From NCBI GenBank assembly GCA_018907035.1, contig JACCIC010000287.1, positions 1-64,000 of the forward strand: DNA of 64,000 nt. Direction: 5' to 3'. The position numbers and the translations under genes were made by a program. Shown here one piece after another: positions 1 to 11,265 of the stretch (positions are counted from its first letter, which is position 1; each line of letters begins with the position of its first letter). Under the pieces are notes generated by a model. That model worked only from the letters and a program-made list of their open reading frames with translations, was not told the DNA's origin and made no database searches. The stretch comes from Sycobia sp. Sy_11 (Eukaryota; Arthropoda; Insecta; Hymenoptera; Epichrysomallidae).

Positions 1-1480
1 TTTTAATGAAGTAACACTATTATAAAAAAGACTATTATACAAAATATAAAAAATATATTTTTCAGATCCGATATAAAAAATGGACACAATTCTTTAATGA
101 ATAATAAGACTATTTGTATCATTGTGGCTAATATTAACGGATATATACATGTATTACGTTATATACGTATACAAAATTATAAAAAGAATATTTAACACAA
201 CAGGTATTTTTCTAAAAATTTGATAAATTGATACATTTTGACAATAGCACTTATATATTAGAAATTACTATCTTTTTCAATAAGTATTTTTTCAATAGTT
301 TCATTACTATCTATTCAATGGGTAATTATAAAAATTTTATTTTAAAATATATTCTTGTATGGTTAAAGTTTCCTTTAGTATTTCATACATTGTAATTTTT
401 TGGAATAAATATGTCAGATTAAATAAAGTCAATATGCAAAATACAAAAATTATACATATATTGCAGCCAAAAATATCACGATGTATAATATAGAAATATT
501 TTTTGTAAAAACATATATATATATTATATATATATAGTATATATATATATATATTGTATTTAAATAATTATCATGTAGTATAATATGCCATTATATTTAG
601 AAGCTGTACTTGCTCCCTATGTACAATCCAATCCTATTAAATATACAATCATACTGTTCTGCTTACTTTCTCAGAAACTGGTGATTTCATACTTTCATTT
701 AAAGTAAAAATTATATATTCTTCCCACTCTAATTTTTCATTATTTTGTATATTAGAGACCTAACATAATAGCTATCTTGATTGCATTAACATCAGATTAT
801 ATCTATAATATTAATATTATTACTTACGAACAATGAAACCGCCCCCTTCAAAACCTTAATTTATCATTATTTTTTCATAATTATTTATATATACTTTAAA
901 TGGTCCTTTAAAATTAAAAATAAGCAGGCCATACGTATTATGCGATTTGTGTATTTATTAATACGTAATAAATGAATATGTTTTGTACTATTACCTTATT
1001 TTTATTTTCTTTACATCTAAGAATCTTATTATATAAATATAAATACTTCATACCCTCGCGCCTTACTCTGAGGAAGGGGGAGATGAAGCTAATTGTCTTT
1101 TGGGAGGCTTTACGTTTTTAATGAATTTATTTAATAATTTTTTTCTTCAAAAATAGCATCTTAAATTATAGGTTTTTGTCCATCACTTGCACATTGAAAT
1201 ATAATATAACTGAACTTATTTGTATTTTGGGTGCCCGTCATGTCTCGTCTGTATATAACCGTTTGTCTGTAATTTTTTTATGAAATATATACTGATCTAA
1301 ATTATATATATATATATATATATATTAATTTGCCATTAATAATTAATAATTTCTATTGAATTATTGTTTACATGTTTATTTAAGTAATCATTAAATTACA
1401 ATTATTATTGAAATAAAATTTTAATTTTCTATTATTTTTAATTCATAAAAGTTAAAATCTGGAGATAATTAACATTATAG

Positions 1481-1578
1481 AAGAGAAAAGAATAATCCAT
1501 CAGAATGATGACCAAGAATTGTATCAAGACCTATCTCCATTCATCAGGTAATCATTATGTTGATACCTGCATTATATA

Positions 1579-1631
<53 letters not shown>

Positions 1632-1920
1632 CGGATCAGCTGTACGACATTTGTCGAGAGGTTGGGGTCGATTCTATTCGGATTTGTGGTTCATTCGTTA
1701 GAAAATCGTAAACACTCGCATGCTGTCATCAAATCGTATACAATGCGATGTTGCCACTACTTTTTACATGATTTTGGAAACAGTGTTGAACGAATTGATA
1801 GAATACACCAGCTGCCAGCGCAATGATACGATTTGCGCGACCGTGGACCGTGATACCCGTAATACAGTTATTGACCACATATTCAAATACATGATTCTAA
1901 TGATCATTACAGTTTTAGTA
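1481..1920 (+). other. Exon-like island in left palindrome arm (unidentified, broken)
   Basis: The base composition here is more gene-like than the surroundings. A short segment at 1481-1546 is bounded by an AG before it and a GT after it. A second at 1635-1920 begins after an AG and has open stretches in several frames. The same block recurs inverted at about 27940-28345 with small indels that change which frame is open. No family is recognised. It could be a decayed gene copied with the palindrome, or part of an older transposon. Confidence 0.3.
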
Positions 1921-2107
1921 TGATAAAATAATTCATCAACACAAACTATTGTATTAATTAAAAATAATGATTAATTCAATTTTCATTTAATTGAAAATTG
2001 AAAATAATACCTTATTAATTATATATATCGATAAAAATTAAAAGTAATTATAAATTATTACAAGTTAATTAACAAATATCTCAACCCTGAGATATGTATA
2101 TCTAAGG

Positions 2108-2141
<34 letters not shown>

Positions 2142-2186
2142 TAACGTTGATTGATAAATATTTTTATCGGTCTTTACAGTCTTTAT

Positions 2187-2630
2187 AATATAATATATAA
2201 AAACATTATTATGTTGGAATAATGTAAGAATGAACTAGTAAGAAAGTAATAAATAAATATTTTTTAAAATTAATTACAATTATTTATTAATTTTTGTTGT
2301 AATTCAGGTAACTGTTTCACTCTCCATATCCAACGTGCCTTGCTTTTGCCGATTGGTCTACTCGAATATTTTTTGTCTGAAATTCGTGAAAAAATGAAGA
2401 TATAGCCTGATTGGAATTTTAATGTGAAAAAAGAGTTACATATTATAATAATATCATATATTTCAGTGAATAATAATACTAATTGCAATTATTGATTTAC
2501 AATGCAATATTATAATTAAACAAGAAGGAGAATATTAAATAAGTATATGTACTATGACATTAGAACTAATATAAAATTACAGGCATTAAACATTTTTTCT
2601 ATTTTTCAATAGTTTACACTTCTTTATCAC

Positions 2631-2686
<56 letters not shown>

Positions 2687-3300
2687 TACCAAAATTATTT
2701 CTTGTGCCCCCATCCCCTCTATTTCATCAAAAATTTTTTCATATCATATTGGGTCGTTCAATTTTATGTATGAACAAACAAAACATTTTATATAAACTAC
2801 AGGTATAATTTAAATTGTTTCTCTCGAAATATAAGAATAATAACCTAATAAATAACATACATACTCTGCAAATTAAGTCTTATTCAATTTTTTAATTTAG
2901 TCGATAAATTTAATTTATTTTTGTCTTAATTCTTTATTTATTTATATATTTGTGAAATTAGTTTACTTTTTCAAACATTTTCGCATTTCTTTTATATTTT
3001 TTTCTTTCATTATTTTGTGTTATACTTATTGTTTTTTGTTCATAATATATTATTCATAATGATAAACAATTTTAATTTGAGTGACAAAGATGCAAGCGAT
3101 ATAAAAATTGTTTGTACGAGAAAACGTCATTTACAACTGAGTGCAAAACGATTATCACAGAAAGGACTGGCGGCGAAAAGGTATATGTTCTTCATTCATA
3201 ATTAAAAAAATAATAAATAATTTTGATTTATTTGTGTAAAGTTAGTAGAGTAAAAAATATATATTCGTCAGATATATAGAAAATTAAGAAAACACCTATA

Positions 3301-3362
<62 letters not shown>

Positions 3363-3478
3363 TGTTATAATAAAAAAAAAAAACGTTTTGCGTTATTATG
3401 CAGGAATTAAAAATTGTATTTAGTTCGACTGTTCTGAAATAAATTAATAAATATTTTTATCGGTTTTACAGTCTTTAT
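2187..3478. repeat. 1.29-kb segment unique to the left arm, bounded by 34-bp direct repeats
   Basis: The sequence ataaatatttttatcggt with its continuation through the acagtctttata region occurs at about 2153-2188 and again at about 3446-3480. The inverted copy near 27700-27735 has only one occurrence. Either the segment was lost from the right arm by recombination between the repeats, or gained in the left one. It contains (TA)n at 2636-2684 and 3303-3360. Short open segments at 2270-2488 (-) and 3017-3205 (+) are not recognised. Confidence 0.6.
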
Positions 3479-3900
3479 ACAATAAAATATTATACTAATA
3501 TAATGACAGTCAGACTCTCCTAGTTTATAATAACCCCCACAAAATTTAAAATACAAATTACTAATAACAAATAAAATAAAAAATCAGTTAAATAAAGATT
3601 AAAAATTAAAAATAATACAAATAAAATAATCTATATTCTATGTTAATAAAGGAGAATCTGATTTTCCCTACCAGCTTAAATTTAAATTTACTTTTCATCT
3701 CCGACGTTTCGAACAGTTCCGGCTCATCTTCAAGGACTAAACTCTTTAGTAGACTAAATTTTTAGTAGTAATTTCTATTTCAGATTGTACGGTGGTGATT
3801 ATAAATAAGGACTTTTCGATACTCATTATATTAGTATATTATATTATTGTAGCAAAACTGTAAAACCGATAAAAATTTTATCAATTTACAGTCGAATTCT
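3443..3900. mobile_element. Non-autonomous Penelope-like fragment with inverted termini
   Basis: Both ends carry the same terminus in opposite orientation. The left end has …aatatttttatcggttttacag… running into …ttatactaatataatga, and the right end has its reverse complement around 3825-3893. Internally there is a segment (3655-3760) whose minus strand reads like the hammerhead-like region of Penelope-like elements (…gatgagccgg…tcgaaacgtcgg). The same terminus borders the Penelope-like ORF at 55418-57021, which is the basis for the family call. Confidence 0.55.
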
Positions 3901-5131
3901 CTACCTTTTCAGCTGAAGCATTTGCTTCAGATATGCTAAATACTTCTTGGTATCGGATATGCTCAATCCACTCGACACAGCTCCATCTTTATATATGTAC
4001 GGATTCAAAATGTGTACTAAATTCACTGCACAATCTCAGCGCCAATAATGAATTAGTTAATGAAATGAATTATAAACTGATAAAATTATAGAAATCAAGA
4101 AAAGAAATCAAAATAGAAGTCTTAAGGACATCTGCTCATTAAATAACACTGAAAATCGTATTGCCAGCAGAGCAGCCGAAGAAGCAGTTCTAATACAGCG
4201 TAAAAAATAAAATATAACAACGCCGCAAATATGTTAATACGAAAAAGAATGGAACTACATGCGATAGAAATATATTGTAATAATATATGGATAGAGAAAA
4301 AAAACACAAATACAAACAATAAAGAGAAATTTTTTCGAACCAAGTTAAATTTTACCATAATATTTATTTATTTTTGAAAGTTTTTAATATTTCTTTTCAT
4401 AAAAATTTTATTATAAATGTATACTTAGTCTGTAATTTTATTTTTTAAGTAGTTAAAAATTGAATAAATTTTTATTATTTATTAGACCAAATTTCTAAAT
4501 CTAAAATCTTGGTGATTTTATCACCAAGTCACGTAGAACCTAAACTTGCTAGTGAATGTATCTTTTTATAAAATGTTTTATGTCATATTTAATTTTAAAT
4601 AAATGAAATATACAAATTGGTTTTTAAACGCAGTATTTTTATTCTTTATAGTTATTGTATCATTTTCGTGTTGTAATTGAATTTTGGGTCATTCTTACTG
4701 TTACAGGTGGAAATTTTAATTGCAATATTTATTATAAAAACTAAGTAAGAAAAAATGATAATGAAAAATCAACTACGACTCTTAAAATATTAATACAAAG
4801 ATCTTATTTAACCTATAATTAAAAAAATAAAAATAATTAAGCATAAATAAATAAAAAAAATGTTAAAAACCTATTTTTAAAAAAATGGTTAATAAATTTA
4901 ATTAAACGGCAAAAAAGAAATAACAGAAAAATTTAACTAAATTTAACACATAAAACTCTGCCCAGAAAATATTAAATATGAAAAATATTAAAATATAAAA
5001 TATAAACAAATTATGCTCCAATGAGCAAACACATCCGACTAAGTTCCGGTAATCTACAGGTATCCCCGCTAAAAGGTTCGATTCAATTTCAGGTAACATT
5101 ATATCATATTATTTTGCAAAATTCAGAAGGG

Positions 5132-5181
<50 letters not shown>

Positions 5182-6138
5182 GAACACTGCATCAGACAAA
5201 TGACACAATCTTTATTCGAATTTGTTTTTTAAATTTGTAATATAAATCGATAAAAACAATTGAAATTTGTTTTCAAATATTATATAATTTTTATTAATTT
5301 ATTATTTTCCAAAATACGCTTATTTAGAATAAGTAATTTAAAAATAATTTAATACAATAAACAAAATAATCTGTTTTAGATAAATATCAAATAATGATTT
5401 AATTATTTTTTTAAATTGCATAATTTTATATTAAGAATAGTCTAAAATGCCATTATGTTCCGTATAATTAGTATTTTTATATTCTTTACCCGATAGAATC
5501 AAGTACGGTTCTGTTCGACACAAATTATAGATTACCATTCGAATTTAGATTATAAAAATTTTAGATTATAAATACAGATTTATAAAATAAAATTGTAAAA
5601 AAAAATAATACAATAAAAATGTAATTGTGAATAAAAAAGTGCACGGCAATCCTGACAAATTCAAATTTATTTAGATACTACGCAAAACTATCAAAATTTA
5701 ATATTTTTATTTACTACTTACATATTATAGCATTGGAATAACAAAACTAATATTTTATACATAAAGCCAATAAAATGAAAATATTGAATTTCTTTATATC
5801 TAATAATTATACGTGTAAAGAATGTCAACTTGGTTTTCTATAAAATGATGAAGAAAAATGCCTTAGACTACATTCCTGGTACTAAAAAATAATTCCCAAT
5901 TTAAGTGCAGAAAAAAAGGAGTTATAATGACTAATTTATTGCGCAAGAATAGATTAAAAGTAGAATTTCACAGGAATATTGAAAAATTAGAAACAAATCA
6001 AAGTAAGACCAACAAAAGCTGAAATAAACTTTCAAAACTTTCAGAACAGAATCGAAAATTAGCGTTATACATCACCTCGTAGACATTTAATAATTTTGAA
6101 TAAAATTAATATTTATAGAATAATAATTTATTATGTTA

Positions 6139-6144
6139 TTTGTT
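6139..6144. other. Empty target site allele of the Polinton insertion
   Basis: The hexamer tttgtt is the reverse complement of aacaaa. Its flanks are the uninterrupted mirror image of the sequences flanking the Polinton on both sides, so it preserves the pre-insertion site inside the same molecule. Confidence 0.9.
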
Positions 6145-6747
6145 TAATAAAAAATAATTTAATACAATACATAAACTCATAGCTTGAAAGAATTATAAAA
6201 TAATAAAGTCTATTGTGTATTGGATTTTGTCATCTTAAAAATTAAGTATAATAATAAATTTTACAATTGTTTACCTTAAACAGACAATATTGTATATCTA
6301 AATTTTCGCAAAAAAAATTAATTTGGAAATATTATTCGCTGTTATCTTTATACTTATTTTAATATTCGTAATTAAGAGATCCCATTCTATTCATTAATGA
6401 AATAATTAATATCATTATTTTTTATCATTTTTTTTGTAACATTCTATAAACCAAAGTTTCGTATAAAATTGTGTAAATCATTGGTAAACAAGTTTTGATA
6501 TAAACTCAATATGAAGTTACTAATATATATATATATATATATGAATCGTTTGCGACCACCACGGCCCTTGACATTTTTGAGTAAATAATTTGGTTAGCAA
6601 TTAGGAGTATGGAGATTATATATGTTTGTGTGTTTAGATACGCATGCATATATACGTATTTCAATCAAACGCTGGATGTCAAGCTGATGCTTCTTTATTG
6701 CTGCTCGTCTCCTAGTATCCCGCTCCGCTTTCTTCTATACTTAAATA

Positions 6748-6750
<3 letters not shown>

Positions 6751-6805
<55 letters not shown>

Positions 6806-6877
6806 AAATTAATAAATATTTCCATCAGTCTTACAGTCCAATATAAATTAAAATTAATACATAATAATATCAATACA

Positions 6878-6928
<51 letters not shown>

Positions 6929-6940
6929 GTGCGTGTGTAA

Positions 6941-6996
<56 letters not shown>

Positions 6997-7009
6997 TAGT
7001 TAAGTGTAG
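6751..7009. repeat. Palindrome spacer: (TA)n, (CT)n and a Penelope-terminus fragment
   Basis: The loop between the palindrome arms consists of (TA)n at about 6751-6802, a fragment at 6803-6840 resembling the recurrent Penelope-like terminus (…aatatttccatcagtcttacag…), (CT)n at 6881-6924 and (TA)n at 6943-6993. It has no coding content. The low-complexity spacer is short compared with the arms. Confidence 0.75.
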
Positions 7010-7192
7010 AAGATAAGGATACTAGGAGACGAGCAGTAATAAAGAAACATCAGCTCGACATCCAGCGTTTGATTGAAATACGTATATATGTATGCGTATC
7101 TACACACACATTAACATATATAATCTCCATACTCCTAATTTCTAACCAAATTACTTACTCAAAAATGTCAAGGGCCGTGGTGGTCGCAAACG

Positions 7193-7256
<64 letters not shown>

Positions 7257-7638
7257 ACTTCATATTGAGTTTATATCAAAACTTGTTTGCCAATGATTTA
7301 CACAATTTTATACGAAACTTTGGTTTATGGAATGTTACAAAAAAAATGATAAAAAATTAAATGATATTAATTATTTCATTAATGAATAGAATGGGGTCTC
7401 TTAATTATGAATATTGAAATAAGTATAAAGATAACAGCGAATAATAGTTTCAAATTAATTTTTTTTTTCGAAAATTTAGATATACAAAATTGTCTGTTTA
7501 AGGTCAACAATTGTAAAATTAATTATTATACTTAATTTTTGGGATGACAAAATCCAATACACAATAGACTTTATTATTTTATAATTCTTTCGAAGTGTTA
7601 GTTTATGTATTCTATTAAATTATTTTTTATTAAACAAA
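7010..7638 (-). repeat. Right arm of palindrome, part proximal to the Polinton
   Basis: This is the inverted copy of about 6139-6750. The block around 7120-7190 mirrors 6545-6620, and the last 30 bases before the Polinton mirror 6139-6170 with one visible mismatch. The arm is cut at 7638 by the Polinton and resumes at 24732. Confidence 0.9.
7633..7638. repeat. Polinton target-site duplication, left copy
   Basis: The hexamer aacaaa lies directly outside the left terminus. Six base pairs is the usual duplication length for Polintons. Confidence 0.9.
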
Positions 7639-7995
7639 AGTAGATAGACTATAGGCATACTGGCACATAGGCATTCTGGCACAGCAAAACTGTGCCAGAA
7701 CGTATACATTCATTCTGGCACACTCCCACTCCTCAAAATTATGCCAGTATCCCGTCCGACGTCACACCCACGAATTACTCAAGGTGCCTTTCGAATCGAG
7801 AAGTGCCTGGAGGAGCGGGCAGTGCGCCTTGAAATGTGCCAGTATGCCTATAGCTATTAATTCTACTTTTTAGTTGTTTTTTTTCTTTTTTTCTATTGGT
7901 TGCTAATGGAGGACTAATAGAATAATTTTAAGAGTTTCGCTTCGTAATATTATCAATTGTTTATTTAAATAATCTTTCTCACATCTCCGCTTATT
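7639..7995 (+). repeat. Polinton left terminal inverted repeat
   Basis: It starts agtagatagactataggcat and is mirrored at 24369-24725 with about 2% differences. Repeated TGGCAC/GTGCCA motifs are concentrated in the outer 215 bp. A 19-bp perfect inverted repeat (7649-7667 with 7835-7853) brackets that outer part, and an 11-bp-stem hairpin lies at 7674-7700. The inner end overlaps the last codons of the major capsid gene. Confidence 0.95.
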
Positions 7996-9339
7996 GGATT
8001 ATACTGAACGATGCGGTCATGCAAGATCAAACAATAAGCTGTAGTATTGTTTGGGAAGTTATTCCTTGCCTCAATTTCTAGCCGCACATCTACAGGAGCG
8101 TTCTTTATAGATTCATTTTGTCGCGAACAATCGATAACTATGAGTGGTTCATTATAAAGAAAGTTTGTCCTTGTAAGGAGTGGTTGAGGATCTCTTGCAT
8201 AGTATACTTTTTGAAAATTTGCATACATATCATAGAGTAGTGCATATTGATTATTAGCAATGTCAAGATTTAGATTATTATATGGATAATATTGTGAATT
8301 TAAGAAAAGCCTCACATTACTTATATTACAATGATCAAAACGACTTGCATTTGCAGTAAGTTCATTTTTTTTCTTCGTCTGTAAGCCAAGAATGATAAAA
8401 CGAGGTTTTTCCAATTGATTGGAAGTTTTCACTGTCCAGATATGTTTATTAGCGCTTGGTAGAACAGGATATTCAAATAGTTCCCATGAACGATAACACA
8501 TTGAGATAGGACTATCCTTGCTAATAAAATTTAAAAGTTGTATTTTTTGTTTATCAGATGCAATGACATAAGGCATTAGCCATTCAATCTTGCTTATTTT
8601 TATGTCACATTCTTCATATATAATATTATTACCAACTGTAGTACCTTCGTGGATTATTGCATTAATGTCCGATCTTGATCTTATGAGAATAAGTTCATGC
8701 TTCATATTAACTACTATTTTTTTGTAATCTTCTGCAAAGCCCAAAATCATACTCAGTGGAATAGCAATGCCAAAGTTTCCTTGTTTATCCACCAGAGATT
8801 TCGACGCTTCTTCATTGCCAAGCCAGCCTGCATTTTCAAGCATGAGAGTCTCATTGGGAATGAGCGAAGTCCACCCTTTCATCACACTACTTAATCCGAC
8901 ATTTTTACTTTCGTCTATTTCTACTCCATTAATTTCATAGCGAATTTCATCAAAAAGATGACAAATAGCATTGTTAACAAATCTAGATTTCATAGGCAAG
9001 TTGCCATCAGTTTTTTTAAACTTTCCAGTAATATGGATAGAACTTCGTGATGGTAGAAGACACAAATCTTGATGTTGGATAGAAATACGAATTTCGTCAT
9101 TGTTATCAAAGCTTAGTGCTGTGTATGGCTGATGTGCGTGGATTTCGTAATGAGCAATTGACTCATCGAACACGACACCTGATTGAATTTTTAGAATTTC
9201 GTCGATTTTTCAAGAAGCAGCAGAAAATTATACAAGTGAATTTTTGCCACGAACTTTTAAACCCAAACTTTGGAGGAACTGAATGCTCTTCCGTGTTAAC
9301 GGTCTCAAATTCTTCAATCGACTGATTGTCGATTGACAT
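7965..9339 (-). pseudogene. Polinton major capsid protein (double jelly-roll), frameshifted near N-terminus
   Basis: This gene encodes the candidate main shell protein of a Polinton virion. The long frame (about 400 residues, 9173 down to 7965) has family features: a start region reading FDESIAHYEIHAHQPY, a central SKIEWLMPYV segment, and a C-terminal block with VDVRLEIEA and AYCLILHDR. That frame has no ATG at its 5' end. A second frame beginning with ATG at 9339 supplies a plausible N-terminus (MSIDNQSIEEFE…) but runs out near 9165. One indel around 9200-9260 would separate the two, so I call it frameshifted. A small intron is a less likely alternative. The last ~10 codons lie inside the terminal inverted repeat. 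The gene is followed, in the same direction upstream, by the minor capsid gene. Confidence 0.8.
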
Positions 9340-9382
9340 GATGGAGAACTTATATGCGTGCTAGAATTATAAACTATCCCCA

Positions 9383-10069
9383 TTATATAGATTTGATATG
9401 AAGTCTAATAGTAATTTCCTCTCCTCGAAAATTAACCAAATTTCCCTCTTGATCGACTATTCGAATTTGAAGATGATCTATAGACTTAACACTCAGTGGT
9501 AGATATATAACATGAGATGGAACTTCAATGATTTTATATCCTGGAGAAACTCTGGGAAAGAATTCATGAATGGTATGAACCTTTTTATTGTTAATGAAAG
9601 CTCCCGCAGTAATATTACACTCGACTCTGAGTGCGTTGATTTTCAATATTTTCACTGGTAAATCAGAACTGTGCTCAGTATTTTCCTTGAGAATACGAGG
9701 AGTAAAGCCGAGAAGACTACCTATCGATGTTTGAGGACTAAGATCTAATGGAACACTGCACTTTATTTCACTTCTAAATGTGTTATTATTGACTTTCAAG
9801 GAAAAGTCAATTCCTTTTGATTTCAATGTCGTTGATAAAAATTGATGGATATCGTTAATCTCGTAACTACCGGTGGGAATAGTAACCACTTCCCACTGTA
9901 AATGTAGTTTATTATTTGTATTGTCAATATTCGGAATTGAGTTAAAGGTTAACAGTTCGACTAAGCCTAAAGCAAATTTTTTATGCTTTGCGAGTTCAAT
10001 AGAGGGGAAATAATCAGCTTCTAAAACAGAAGATCGGCCTGAGAGAGTCAAAGTGAAACTATCTTCCAT
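9383..10069 (-). CDS. Polinton minor capsid protein (penton-like single jelly-roll)
   Basis: This is an intact 228-residue frame of the usual length for the Polinton minor capsid protein, expected to occupy the vertices of the virion. Recognisable blocks are an N-terminal LSGRSSVLEADYFP, IPTGSYEI near residue 85, SIGSLLGF near 120, and VHTIHEFFPRVSPGYKI with FRGEEITIRLHIK toward the C-terminus. It lies between the major capsid gene and the protease on the same strand, with short spacers, as expected for a late morphogenesis block. There are no membrane segments or signal peptide. Confidence 0.8.
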   Translation of the reverse strand: MEDSFTLTLSGRSSVLEADYFPSIELAKHKKFALGLVELLTFNSIPNIDNTNNKLHLQWEVVTIPTGSYEINDIHQFLSTTLKSKGIDFSLKVNNNTFRSEIKCSVPLDLSPQTSIGSLLGFTPRILKENTEHSSDLPVKILKINALRVECNITAGAFINNKKVHTIHEFFPRVSPGYKIIEVPSHVIYLPLSVKSIDHLQIRIVDQEGNLVNFRGEEITIRLHIKSI

Positions 10070-10115
10070 GACTGATTGACCGAGAATGATTAAATTTAGA
10101 CAATCAAGTCCTTCT

Positions 10116-10508
10116 TTATAGACTATCGGTTAAGAAATGAAGACAAAGGTGACCACAATTAAATGAATCAAACTTCTGATATCTTTTATAGTTGTATTTT
10201 ATTTCATTTACATTGAAATATTTCATGAGATTTATGGGAGGTCTTAAATCACCAAAACTGTCAAAGTACATTACATCAGAACCTCTCTTTCGATAAGACA
10301 CCCAATGAGTACCTTTATTCTGTGAATCATCAAGATTAACAATAGCAGATTCATTGTACCATGGACCATTATGAGGCAGATTATTTCTCATGAAAACGCC
10401 TCGAAAATATGGAATTTTTAATATACGTGCATATTTCATAAGATCATAATCTGATAATGCACGATTTGGCAAAGTTAAATCGAAGTTTTTTTTTTTTAAC
10501 TTGTCCAT
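10116..10508 (-). CDS. Adenovirus-type maturation cysteine protease (C5/Ulp1-like)
   Basis: This 130-residue protein is expected to process capsid proteins. The catalytic histidine lies in GTHWVSY (about residue 67), an aspartate follows in MYFDSFGD, and the nucleophilic cysteine lies in FDSFNCGHLCLHFL near the end. This His-Asp-Cys layout and small size match Polinton proteases. The start codon at 10508 lies within the 3' end of the phospholipase-like gene, so the two overlap by 65 nt in different frames. The overlap contains a run of 12 A on the coding strand (10486-10497), which leaves the exact N-terminus uncertain. Confidence 0.85.
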   Translation of the reverse strand: MDKLKKKNFDLTLPNRALSDYDLMKYARILKIPYFRGVFMRNNLPHNGPWYNESAIVNLDDSQNKGTHWVSYRKRGSDVMYFDSFGDLRPPINLMKYFNVNEIKYNYKRYQKFDSFNCGHLCLHFLTDSL

Positions 10509-11265
10509 GTCCGATATGCGGTTTCAGAAATAACCCCATTCCATGCTTATATGGCATAAGATAGAGACCTTTACCTAAAGCAATAGCTTCCATCGTCTTA
10601 TTATGTCGCTTACTCTCTTCATAATCTTTGTGTGCAGCTTTAGCACTATTTACTGCTTTTGCTATGCCAGCAGCACCTCCTGCTAAAGCACGAGTTGCAC
10701 TGAGTCCTGCAAATAGTGGTATAAGAAATGGAAGAACTCCACCAATTTTAGATGGAAGTGGTAGAACACGTGGAACAATAACTTTCTTTTTTCCACCATT
10801 GTTCTTAACAGCTTGACGAGCACCCTTTAATGCAGATTGAATGACTTTGTACGAATTTCTGCTTGCTTTTAATGATTTTTTCGCTGCCGTAACCAACTTG
10901 CTGAATTTTAGTCCCATTCCAGTTTTTGCCTTTAATTTCATAGTACTTGCAACAGCTAGAGCAGCGGCTTTCTCAGAAAGAGTAGAATCATTTGCTTTAA
11001 CCCGCTGCCAAGCCTTATCAGCAAGCTTCATATCAGCAATATTACGATTACTGTTTTTATTGGCATACTGCATGTCATGTTCTTTACATGCTTGATCAAG
11101 CGGATTAATTCCTGAATCACCTCTTTTTATTCGCTTCTTTAATTTAGTTCCTGGACCACAGTATTGATATCCAGGAAGATGCATTTCAAACGGTAAATTG
11201 TTGATTACTCTATCGAGTAATCTTCCGCCACGTTTCGACTGTTTTCGAGATTTATGAACAATCAT
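10444..11265 (-). CDS. Phospholipase A2-like virion protein with hydrophobic core-protein-like tail
   Basis: The protein has 273 residues. The N-terminal third carries a PLA2-type signature: the calcium-loop motif YCGPG near residue 36, then NPLDQACKEHDMQY with the His-Asp catalytic pair near residue 63. Such domains are known in Polintons and in parvovirus capsid proteins, where they help breach endosomal membranes; that role here is inference. A lysine-rich middle follows, then a Gly/Ala-rich hydrophobic stretch (IGGVLPFLIPLFAGL, about residues 178-192) reminiscent of adenovirus core protein X. The C-terminus has two GLYLMPYKHG/GLFLKPH-like segments. The extreme C-terminus is read through a run of 12 A and may be altered by a slip. 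Confidence 0.75.
   Translation of the reverse strand: MIVHKSRKQSKRGGRLLDRVINNLPFEMHLPGYQYCGPGTKLKKRIKRGDSGINPLDQACKEHDMQYANKNSNRNIADMKLADKAWQRVKANDSTLSEKAAALAVASTMKLKAKTGMGLKFSKLVTAAKKSLKASRNSYKVIQSALKGARQAVKNNGGKKKVIVPRVLPLPSKIGGVLPFLIPLFAGLSATRALAGGAAGIAKAVNSAKAAHKDYEESKRHNKTMEAIALGKGLYLMPYKHGMGLFLKPHIGHGQVKKKKLRFNFAKSCIIRL

Larger units (their letters stand above)
1..6750 (+). repeat. Left arm of giant palindrome (at least 6.7 kb)
   Basis: This arm is repeated in inverted orientation at 7010-7638 and again from 24732 to about 29660. Matching blocks read by eye are 6554-6620 with 7130-7195, 6060-6165 with 7605-7638 plus 24732-24785 and 24984-25005, 5021-5098 with 25955-26032, 3900-4360 with 26765-27240, 1505-1920 with 27940-28345, and 240-510 with 29345-29640. 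Bases 1-21 still match near 29640-29655, so the arm continues off the window. Base differences are a few percent, with many indels. The arm contains (TA)n tracts, Penelope-like termini and exon-like islands. No intact gene is visible in it. Confidence 0.9.

Noticed and set aside
1505..1711. Small frames rich in Tyr-Ile repeats here and at many other sites
   Set aside because: They are translations of (TA)n microsatellites and lack any other coding signal.
1..7638. Palindrome as a sequencing fold-back artefact
   Set aside because: Artefactual fold-backs give near-identical arms. These differ by several percent, by distinct indels, and by a 17-kb insertion with a target duplication.
10628..11095. 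Plus-strand Ala-rich frames
   Set aside because: They are antisense to the phospholipase-like gene.
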